The notes beneath the pieces are model-generated. The model saw only the letters and a program-made list of their open reading frames with translations. It did not search any database and had not been told where the DNA came from. From assembly GCA_963693315.1 (NCBI GenBank), contig OY856187.1, forward strand, positions 425,498,429-425,562,428: DNA of 64,000 nt, in the 5' to 3' direction. Source of the DNA: Diogma glabrata. Its lineage: Eukaryota > Arthropoda > Insecta > Diptera > Cylindrotomidae. This document shows, piece by piece, positions 36,101 to 48,100 of the stretch (positions are counted from its first letter, which is position 1; every line of letters begins with the position of its first letter). The translations under genes and the position numbers were made by a program.

Positions 36101-39100
36101 TCACCCGATAATTTGGTTTTATAAAATTTTTCTTGAATATCTTGTCGATAACAATTAGCGTACGCAGTTGATACATGAATTACTGACTGGAAGTATTTAA
36201 AAAATAATAATCATAAAAATATTAACAAATCATACCCTCAGATTGAAGGCTTCAATAAGTTTTACTTTCAAATTTTCCATCTCCCGACATAGTGATAAAA
36301 TCGCTTTTGTGCTACAAACATTTATTCCCAATGCTAATTTCAATTTTTCATCAAACCTTGTTGTTGCCGCAACATGGAATACAATGTTTACCGATTTTTG
36401 TAATGTAATTCGTTCTTCTGGACATATACCTAGTTCCGGTAGGACACAATCTCCAGAAATTGCTGAGACTTTATGACGGAATTTCGGTTGTTCTGCTTTT
36501 AACCGTTCGAAAATCTAAAGAAATGAGGTTAATATAAATTCCAGTTGGATTAAAGTATTGAATTTAATTCCTTACTGGATCTTCAAACATATCATCCAAA
36601 CGTGAGTGAAGATCTTTTCCTTTTTTACTTCGAATCAAAATGAAAGCATTTTCAATATCACAACTACGTAATAGTTTTTCTAGTAAAACTAGAAATTGAA
36701 AAATTTATTTTTGTAATTTGAAGAACCATTTTTAGTCATACAAAAAATTTCTTACTTTTTCCTAAAAATCCTGTTGCTCCTGTAATGAAAACTGATTTCT
36801 TTGTGTAAAATTGTTGGACTGGAGTTAAATCTGAAACACGAAAAAAATACAAATTGAGCTATTTGAAGCTGAAAAATAAACTTAAAATATAGTGGGGGAA
36901 TACAGAAAATATAATATTGTTGTTGGGATAAGGTTTTGTCATAACTTAAGAACGTACATGTCGATAAAAGCAACGTCAAATTCAGGTGTTTTCTCAATCC
37001 ACAATTCAAATAGATTTAAATTTATTTTTCAATTAGTTAAATAAATAAAATGCATAATATTGACCTATCACAGAAGCTTATATGACATTGAAACATAAAC
37101 AATTGAGTTATTGATAAAAATAATTAGCGTATCGTTACGGACTCTAACTAACTAAATATTAATAGTGACTTAATAAATATTTTTCCTAATATTTATGAGA
37201 GACTGAACTATGGAGCTTGTTTCCGTATTCACATGAGGTAAAACAACAGCGTTCACTTTATAGAAACCAATTACTAATTTAAAAAAGGAGCTGTAAGTTG
37301 ATAATTTGTTTTCAAACCCAAAATCTAAACTCCGGGAAATCATCAATTTAACATTTCTAATTTTGACGTTGAATCACCAAATACCAAATTTGTTTATTCC
37401 ACTTTCATAATTTATAATTTTTTCAAACAAAATGTGTTGCGTTCTAGGTTTTACAATAACACATAAAAACCTTTTAAGACCAAGGACCCACACAACATGC
37501 GTTCTGAGGTGTTGACTGTTGATGGGCGCAAGTTTTAGTTTTTTGTGGTTTTTATGTTTTTTTGTCTAAGAATGGATAAACAATGAATCCTATCATTTAA
37601 TAAAATATGAAATTGGCCAATATTTCATGATAGGATGGAGTTAATAAAAATAAAATATGTGGTAAAAAGCAATGTTTTTAAACAATTGCACGAACAAAAA
37701 TGAAACCGGGTTGCCAATAATCCAGCTATAGTGGGAGTTTTCTTGATCATGTACTGTCTTTTTCATTGATTAAACCCAAACATAGAATTTTATGAAGACC
37801 CGTTTGTTTGAGCAAGCAATAGCATGCCATCATCAAGAAATATGCCATAACTAAGAATGAGGATGCTATCCTTTGTGAAGACGTCGTAATTTTATACTCA
37901 AATGATGAAGCCTTCAGCGATAAGGCAACTTAAAACAAGTTTTTTGTACCAAAATACGTTACTTAGCTATATATTTAAACCTAAAAGAGGATGTTAAATG
38001 TGAAGGTTTTAAGCTACATGTTTTAAACATAACAACATGAAATCCTGAAATTATTCATCTGCTACATTAAAATCACTATATATGGTCTAACGAAACTATT
38101 GACCCTTACTTTTTGAAGGAACGAAGAACAATTTCGCTAATTTATTTGTATCTTTTTGAACCAGATTTGGATGCTTTGGTCTTATAGTTAAAAAGAGGTT
38201 CTAATAAGATGGCGCAACTTCACATATACCCAATGTTACTTTACATACATTCAGTGTGATACTTTTAAGAGGGCAGATTGGCTCGTTTTCATATAGTTGT
38301 CTTTCTAAAGGAAGTTTTTTGAATGCAAATCGGTATACAAGGTATTGAATATTTTATTAGTGGTCGCTATCCATATTTATATATTCTATACCAAGTACAG
38401 AATATATATAAGTATGGATAGCGTAGCGACCACTTATTTATTCTATCCGGCTTTGTTGCGCAATGTCTAATAATAAGAAATGAAAGAAATGACAATATTG
38501 TCGTTTAAGTTGTTTATATTATTTTCTTAATAATTCCGTATTTACAAGAGCTAAAACAACAACCCCACTTAGAAACCAATTACTAATTAATAATTAAGTT
38601 AATTGATAGCTTTTTATCAAACACCAAATCTAAGTTCCGGGAAATCATCAATTAACATTTCTAAATTCGATGTTGAATCAACGAACACTAAATCTGTCTA
38701 AATAAGCGACCACTTATTTATTCTATCCGGCTTAGTTGCGCAATGTCTACTAATAAGAAATGACAATATTGGCGTTTAAGTTGTTTATATTATTTTCTTA
38801 ATGATTCCGTATTTACAAGAGCTAAAACAACAACCCCACTTAGAAACCAATTACTAATTTAATAAAAAAGTTAGTTGATAACTTTTTATTAAACACCAAA
38901 TCTAAGTTCCGGGAAATCATCAATTAACATTTCTAAATTCGATGTTGAATCAACAAACACTAAATCTGTTTATTCCACTATCGTAAACTTTACAATTTTT
39001 TTTAAATAAAATGTGTTGTGTTCTAGGTTTTACAATAGTTGTAAATAAAAATATTTCTTGATAGGATGGAGTAAATAAAAATAAAATATGTTGTAAAAAG

Positions 39101-42100
39101 CAATGTTTTTAAACAGTTTTACGAACAAAACTGTAACCGAGCTGCCAATAATCCACCTATAGTGGTATATTTCTTGATCATGTGACGCACTGTCATTTTC
39201 ATTGATTAAATCCAGATATAGAATTTTATGAAGGCTCAGTTCTTCGAACAAGCAATAGTATGCCATTATCAAGAAATATTCCACAACTAAGATTGAGGGC
39301 GCTACCTTTAACTAATAAACTTCATACGCCAGCACCCCTAAGATACCACTGTGGCAAGTGATATCTCACTGCTATTGTAAAGAGAAACTCATATATACAA
39401 TACATCAATTGTTCAAAAGCTTGCACTAAATAAATATCACAGAAGAGTGGATGATTTTCCACCTGCTATGCCTGTATTTGGTAGCTGCGACGACGTCGTA
39501 ATTTTATACTACAAGGATGAGTTCTTTAGCGAAACGGCAATTTAAAAGTATCATTTTCAGCGTGGCTGACATTAAGTACTAATTCTTAAAACGAAGAGTT
39601 TTTCTCTGAGAAAAATCCAAAATATACATCCAAAATATACAGTGAACGGCGGTGAAAAAAAGTAAACAAAGTCTAACAATAAACAAAACTCTTCTTAAAA
39701 TATTTTCTTCTTTTATTATGCATCAAAATTTTGTCAATCATGATTAATCATGATAAAACCAATCAAGAAAATATCAAGACTTCGGTCTGGGTTAAGGATT
39801 TTGATATAGTTTTCGGCAAAAAACTTTTATGAGGACATGGTTTTTAGTTTTGGGCAGCGATGTATATCAAACATAACTCTTTGTTAAAGTAAAAGTATTT
39901 TTTATCTCTGTTTAAAAATTTATTACAAAACTAACACGAAACATCAATACGTTGCCGGAAAATTATAATCAAAATTCCAAAAATATTGTAAAAATTAAAT
40001 AAAATCAAACTTTTTCAATATTCCAAAAATATTCCAAAAATTAGAACAAAATCAAATATTTAAATTTTTTCTAAATTCCAATAATATTTCAAAAATTCTT
40101 AAAAATTCAAACTTTTTCCAAAATTCTAAAAATATTGCAAAAATTATTACAAAATCACACATACAAACTTTTTCAAAATTCCAAAAATATTTCAAAAACT
40201 ATAACAAATTCAAAAATGTCTATGTCCAATTTCATTTTAAATTACATTTACGTCATAAAAACAGCTACATTTTTTTTTTCAAAAAAATTGGCTGAAAATA
40301 AATGAAATCATTTTTTGACACACTTGACATTATTTTTTGACAAACTTATAATGCCATAATTCTCTATAATAATAATAAAACTTCATTTCAAACAAACAAT
40401 AAATTATATTTTTTTTTTTTCAAAAAATTGGGTAAAAAACTAAATAAAAATCTTTCTTTTGACACACTTGACAACATTTTTTTGACAAATTTATAATAAT
40501 AATAATAAAACTTCATTTCAAACAAACAATTGATTTTATTTTTTTCCAAAAAATTGTGTAAAAAAATAAATAAAAATCTTTCTTTTGACACACTTGACAA
40601 TTTCATTTCAAAGAAACAATTTTATTTTTTTCCAAAAAATTGGGTAAAAAACTAAATAAAAATCTTTTGACAAGTGTGTCAACATTTTTTTGACAAACTT
40701 CAATGCCATAATTCTCAATAATAATAATAAAACTTCATTTCAAACAAACAATAAATTATATTTTTTTTTCAAAAAATTAGGTAAAAAAATAAATAAAAAT
40801 CTTTCTTTTGACACACTTGACAACATTTTTTGACAAACTTATAATGCCATACTTCTCAATAATAATAATAAAACTTCATTTCAAACAAACAATTGATTTT
40901 ATTTTTTTTCCAAAAAATTGTGTAAAAAATAAATAAAAGTCTTTCTTTTGACACACTTGACAACATTTTTTTGACAAACTTATAATGCAATAATCTAGAT
41001 TTTGGTCTCACATACCAATCCCGACCATCAAAATTTCTCCAAATTCAATGTTCCTACTCGTAATCACTTAAAATGAACGTTTTTTAAGCAAAAAATATGC
41101 AAATTTCCTTGTTTTGATACACTTGACGATTTTTTTGACACACTTCCGGTACAGTTATCGAACACATCGTCCTTTCGGCTCGTCCCATTGAGTAAACCTA
41201 TTTTTAGAAAAAAAAAATTTTTGAAATCCGTCTAGCGGTTTTCTAGATTTTGTCGGTTGTGACGGACGGCTGGCCGGACGGCCGGCAGACAGACACACAT
41301 TTTTTTTTTTTTGCTTTTTTAGAATCAGTAGGTCCTAAAACGTCGAGAAATGCCAAAAAAAGTGGGGGTAAGAATTTCACTTTGAGCTCATGAATGTAAT
41401 ACTTAGGTCTTTCAGACCGAAGTAATATTTGCATTTAAACATGCAAATGGGTATTTGAATTTGTTTCTTTATGTTGTATAGACCAAATCGTCGCTTTAAT
41501 AATGAAATAACGTATGCCATTTATACGTTGTTATTATATAATGTGTGCGCTCCATTCCCCATAACGATGTCTATAGAGTGGCGTTTTAACATTTTCCAAT
41601 TATTTTATAATTGGGGGTGAAAATTAATAAATTGTTAATTAACGTACATGCAAATTTGAATTTGGTTAAATATTGAAACAGCGTAAATGCATGTACGATA
41701 TTCCAATTTCTACAGAATAATAACTTGGGTAAAATCAGTGTCGTATATTTTACATACATTACGATCGCCACACGAAATGGTAAATATAACTTATAAGCAT
41801 CATTCATGACTACATGATATGCCGGTTCATATAAATAAAAAATTGTAAGAACATCATGCGTTATTTCAATGATTATTAGTTTTAGGCTTAATTAATCGTA
41901 CTTCCATGCAGAATGAAATATCGTATATGAAATAACGTATAAGATACCTGATTAACTTTTCACCTCTTTTTAGGTAGAAAAGCCAGCAGGTACCAATGAG
42001 AAATTTTAATATGCTGTGGGGAAATTAGTCAAGAGTAATTGGCAACAATTTTTTTCCAATATCTTTATTCATTCAATAGTGCTGCCGCGCTTACAAAAAT

Positions 42101-45100
42101 CAGAAAATCAAAAAATCTTTAAACCCAATTATCTCGAAACTACTCTTTTGCGAATACGTTCTTTCACTATTAAAGCGATGAAACACGGGTGGACAAAAAA
42201 AGTAAACAAAATTGTTTTCTATTTTTCAAATTCGACAAATTCGAAATCTAATTGTTCGAGACGTAGATAGCGGTGACAAAAACAGAGATATATCTTTAAA
42301 ATATAAAATATCTATTAGTGGTATACACAAAATTATAAAAAAAAATAGAAGCCATGGTTATGTTACTCGCAGGAAGGAAATGGTCGAAAAAAAATAACCA
42401 CAGATAAAGATGATCGCGGTATTTATCGACTTATTCAATCTAATCCGGCCAAAAGTGTGCGGGAACTTAAAGAAGAACTTGATCTAAATATCGAACTATC
42501 GAACGATCGAGCTATCCGTCGTCGAATAACTGATAGATGTATTAAGAGCTTTCTTAAAACGAAGGAACCGTTTCTCAGAAAACAAAATGTAAAGAAACGT
42601 TTGGAATTCGCCAAGAAGTATGTGAATGAGTCTTTTTCGTTCTGGAAAAAAGGCATTTGGACTGACGAAAACAAATTTGAGTTAAAAAACACAAAACGGC
42701 GACAACGTGTTTGGTGTAAAAATTCTGAAAGGCTACAAATTAAACATACACAAGGAACAGTAAAATATGGTGGTGGTTCACTCATGGTGTGGGTGTATTT
42801 TTCTTGGAAAGGTGTGGGTAGAATAGTCAGAATAGATGGGAAGATGACTGGAGAGTCTTATGTTAAACTACTTCAAGATAATTTTGGGCCTTCAGTTAAA
42901 AAAATGAGAATGACAAGATGTTTTTCAACGGGACAATGATCCTAAGCACACTTCAAGCCCCTAAAGAATATTTCTTGAAGAAAAAAATGAGTATGCTCGT
43001 GTGGCCGCCAAAGTCACCAGATTTAAACCCGATTGAGCATGGACTCTTGGACTGAATTGGACTAAAAAATTGCTCTTTCTTCTCGAACGAATCTATCATC
43101 TTTTTGGTGGCATAGTAGTAGCTTGGAATGAGATTAGGGAGGAATATTTAAAAGCGCTTGTTGAAAGTATGCCCAGAAGGTTGGAGGCAGTTATTCAAAA
43201 CAAGGGAGGGCACACAAAGTATTAATTTTAAATTTTTATTTATTTATAAAATTTTTAAAAATTATGGCGAGTTTATGAAAAAACACTAATTTTTGATACT
43301 ATTTGAATTTATTGATTTACCTATCGATTTCAACAGCTATGCTGTCATTCTCAAGGTATTTTTTAAACTGTTTAGAAAATAGAAAATACCTTGAGAATGA
43401 CGGCATAGCTATTGAAATCGATAGGCAAATCAATAAATTCAAATAGTATCAATAAATTCAAGTAGTAGTAAATTAGTGTTTTTTCATAAACTCGCCATAA
43501 TTTTTATATAAGATATCTAGTGCTCAACAAAAATAAAGAAATATATAAAATTTTTTTTTACTTTTTATGTCAAAGGCTGATTTAAAACCACCCGAGCAGA
43601 AATTTCTTAGGGCTCAAATACGGCCCTGATCAGGCTAGCCCTATTTTGATAGGGCCCTGATCATGAGTGTAACGCTTTTGCCAAATCAGGCCCTGATTGG
43701 GATAAACGGATCAGGCACTGATCAAGTTTTCCATATAAAATTAAATAGGGCAAACCCTAGTAAGGCATTTTGTATCAGGCCCTGATCAGATTGCCCAGCT
43801 AGGGGTCAGATACGAAAAACCAAATCAGGGCCGGATGTATCCAAATAAGGTTTGCCCTAAAAGGGTATTCTAATTCAGGTCCGGAACAGACCCACATCAG
43901 ATTGCCCTAATAGGGCTTGCCCTATCTGACCCTGATCAGGCCCTGACTGTATTCAGGCTTTCCCTAACTAATTTCTGCTCGGGCATATATTGAATTAAAA
44001 AAATCTTTAAAAAAAATTATTTAAATGAACATAAATATTGTGATTTTATTACCAAATAAATACTTGTTAGGTTTTGACTCTGGTTTTTAGATTTTCAAAT
44101 TAATCGAAACATTTAAAGATGATTGTGTAAGATTGTCAGGTTTGTTTACTTTTTTTGCCGTTTACTGTACTTTCGAATTGAAAAATTCAAAATAGTTTAA
44201 TTGCTTGAGTTTAAGTGCTCAAAAAATCTCTGATATATAATTCAAAATTTTCAATATTCAAATCAAGTGAATTAAAATTATAAAAAAAAATGATTTACGT
44301 CCATCAAGATTCAAGACCTTAGAACGCCAGTTGTTCGAGATGGGGATGGCATTACTTTATTTGTTGCCTCCATTTAGCGGGTGCTTATACGATCCACAGC
44401 ACAGTTCACAGTTGCTGTGGTGTCAAGATATTCCAAAACATGTTAAATGAAATTATTTTTAAATCATCATATAACTCGCATTCTACATATTGTATATTGA
44501 CTTGAAACTCGCAGAAGAAGTTGAAATTTTTTAGATTCTTTGTATCTCTTAAAAACAAACGTTAATAACCTGTATAACCTACATCATGTTATTGTAAAAT
44601 TATAAGGATGTAAAGATTTTTTAAGCTTTCACCATAACTGCAAAGTACATTGCACTTTAAAAAAGAACCTTACATCAATCTCAAAACCCCGTTATTCTTG
44701 TTTGTTGGAATGTTATTACTTTTATTTTATCTGGGTTTTTTAGAACAGCCTTTATTTTATAAAATTACATATACATATAGCAATAACCGTTTCAACTTCA
44801 CAATTTATAGGTAGGTATATAAATAATTGCTGTCTTTTGTTGTTAGAATATAAATTAAAGATTTTAACAGAATGTTTGAAATTATTACTATTCTTGGTTT
44901 ATCTTTGATAAAATTAAAATTTGCTGAGCTTCGTGATGTTTTTTCATTTTCTTTTACTGTATGTACATGATGTTTTTTGTAAAATAATATCATTAATTTA
45001 TACTATACTTGTTTAACAATATTAAAAATTAACTAAATTAACTAAAAACTTTTGGGGATTGAAGATATCATCGAGAAAACTCACTACATTTTTTCAAACG

Positions 45101-48100
45101 TTTCTGCTAAATTTAAATTAAATATTTTGAAATTTTTGTAGGCAAAAGGTTTTGCAAGATTTTATGAAAATAACAAGTAGAAAGTAATGCAAGAATCATT
45201 ATCTCCAGTATCATTCGTATACGGGTATTTTAACAAAACAACTCCAACGTTTGTCTACAAAGGGAAATAAATGTATAATAGTCTATTAATAAATTGAACT
45301 GGATTTAACCTTTCCATAATATAAATCACAAAAAAACGTAGCAACATAACATGACAATTAGACAATTAGTTTACAAAAATCAATGATAATTTAGCACAAA
45401 CACAATAAATCTTATAAACACAATAAATCTTATAAACAGCAAACATCGTAGACAACAACTTTCACATGAGACAATTTAATCAATTTTGTTTTAAATTTAA
45501 CCTTGATCCAGTGTCGAAAATTTTTGAATTTCGTTACAACAACATAGTTAAATCATTAAAATTTATGCATACACTACTTTAAATTTACTAATTAATTATA
45601 AATTACTATTTAGTAATATCTTCCCAAAGACGTGCAATGAATTTTAAAATAATTCGTATTTTTATTAAAATCTAAAAGAAATTTATTATGCATAACGTAC
45701 AAAATAAATGAACGATTTTTATTATTTAGAATTAACCGACTAACTTTCGATTTTTTGTTTGTTTTAGAGATGGTTGTGGTTATGATTAGTTAATTTTTTT
45801 AAAAAAGTTGGTAAAAATGCTAAAAATAAATATATATATAGTTAAAATATGCACTATGTCATGTAATTACATTAGTTATTGGAAGCGACTAAGTGAAAGT
45901 TTACTTAATATTATAATTATTTTATTAGTTGATCGAACTTGTTTTTGATCGATTTTTATAATTATTCTATTAAGATTTATTTGATATATTTTGCACAAGA
46001 AACTAAACTCTTTTTATACACTTTGTTTTGCTAGAAGTTGCTAACAATGAATCCGGGAATTGCGGGCTTGCATACGTTTTCTATCAGAAATCATGCCATT
46101 TACCTTAATCGAGCCTGAACTGGAAAAATCTATCTTATCCCTAGTAGTAAATGACGAAATAGAATAAACTAGAGTAAGCCCTAATAGGGTATTCCATCAG
46201 AAATTATATATGGTTTTCCAATTAATGAATGCCCTATTTGTCGTGAGCCCCATTTCATTTGATTAAATTTCATTTGGTTAAAATTCACTAGAGTTATATT
46301 ATCTATCCATATAACATAATTGCCGTGAGTCTATCTCTCTATACGGTCGTAACGTTTATATTGCAATGGGTATCGCGCTCGACTGATGATCTATAGGTCG
46401 TGAGTTCGAATCCTAGTGTTGTACATTTTTTTATTTTTTTTTATTTTTTTTTAAATAACATTAAAATTATTGTTTTTTGTTTTTTTTATTCATACCAACA
46501 TTTCGTTTTACAATAATGCAATTTGATCGATAATACAGTTTTTATAGCATTTTATTGCAAGCTGTCATTGCCCGTTTCGTTCAAATTATTATCATTTCGA
46601 TATTAATAAGAAAATTAGTTATTTTTTTGACAGGCAGTGCTAAAAATCATATAATAGTGGTGAAATAAAATAAGGAAAAACAAAACCTACTATTTGAGTA
46701 TTTGTCTTGCAATAGGTGTGTTCGATTTGACTGAAACAACTGAAAAAACAACAACAAATTGCATTTAATTTTTCAGTTGCTTCAGTTGTTTCCGTCAAAT
46801 TGAACACGACTAATATAAGATAACAGCTTCATCATAAAAGATCGTGTGACGTCATTACGAAGATTCTTGTTTAGTTATTATTTTTTTAAGTTACATATAT
46901 TTATAATTTTTGTTGATGTTTTAATTAAAAATCTTTTTTATTTTCAATTAGTCACAAGATATGTAATATATATTATGAAAAATAGCTAGAATTTCGAAAG
47001 TATCATAGAACATTTTTAAAGGAATAATTTATACATTAAATACTAAAGTTGGCAAATGGTTTGTATAATAAGTTTATTAAAACAGAAAAGAGGAAACAAA
47101 TTGATGAAAGTACATAATTAAAGGTCTATTTCCTCACTTTTTGATACAACATTTCGTAAAATACTTTCTTCAATTAAATTATACAATTTAACTGTAGATC
47201 AGTAAGATGTTAAACAATGAATATTGGGCAATTTTTCTGTTCCGGTGTTCACCGCAAAAGCGTTATATGAGAAAAAAATCACAAAATTTTCAAAGGATGG
47301 TATACCAAACACAACTTCTAATAATTTTAAAGACTGTCAATGAAATTTTTCATAATATGTAAAATGTATTTTAGTTAGCATATAAAAAACACGAGAATGG
47401 TCGAAAATTTCCATATAACTTTGCATGGAAATTTTTGGCAGTTTTAATTTTGCTTTTGGACCTATATAGGTAAAAACATGCTATATATTATCCTTGATTT
47501 ATAGTAATTTTTTTATTGTTTTTGTTTATTTTTTTATGGAACATAAAAATTATTCCTTTTTATTCATAAAAATACCATTTACGGCATTTAAATTTTTCGA
47601 TAATGTAGTTTTACAAAATTAATGCTATAATTGTCTTTTACCCGTTTCGTTCAAATTTATATCATTTCGATATTAATAAGAAAATTAATTATTTAAAATT
47701 TATTATTACAAATAGTGCTAAAAATCATAGGATATTTTGTTTCCATCATTATTTTTGCATAGCTTCATTTTCTGTAAATAAAAAAAAGAAAAACAAAAGC
47801 TGCTCAGTATTTTCTTATTATTATTATTTTCAACCATTTGTGATTGATCGTATAAAAATTTATAGTATGTACATTGTACACCTCACGATAGTTTTTGTAG
47901 AATTATAGCTAAGAATAGATTAGAAGAGGTTGGATTATGATGGATAGTACTTAGTAGTTGTATCAAAGCCGGATGAAAAGAGAAAGAGTGTATTGGTGTG
48001 CGCGGGGAGGAGCGGAGCCCGCGGGATACCCCTTAGTTTTAGATATACATAGTTTAGAAAATTTTACATATACGTTAGTTATCGCTTCTTGGCCTAAAGA

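Noticed and set aside
36243..36476. 77-codon plus-strand open frame
   Set aside because: Antisense shadow of FAR exon 4.
40310..40990. Regularly spaced repeats that could suggest a CRISPR array
   Set aside because: The sequence is eukaryotic, the units are about 130 bp, contiguous and similar throughout with no unique spacers, and they belong to a dispersed transposable family.
42016..42270. 84-codon plus-strand frame upstream of the transposase
   Set aside because: Mostly the right end of a TIR MITE; the transposase DNA-binding region uses another frame from about 42212.
42435..42785. 116-codon minus-strand open frame
   Set aside because: Antisense shadow of the Tc1-like transposase reading on the plus strand, which has recognisable DDE motifs.
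46349..46420. Functional tRNA gene
   Set aside because: The B box is good, but acceptor, anticodon and T stems do not pair well; kept only as a tRNA-like relic.
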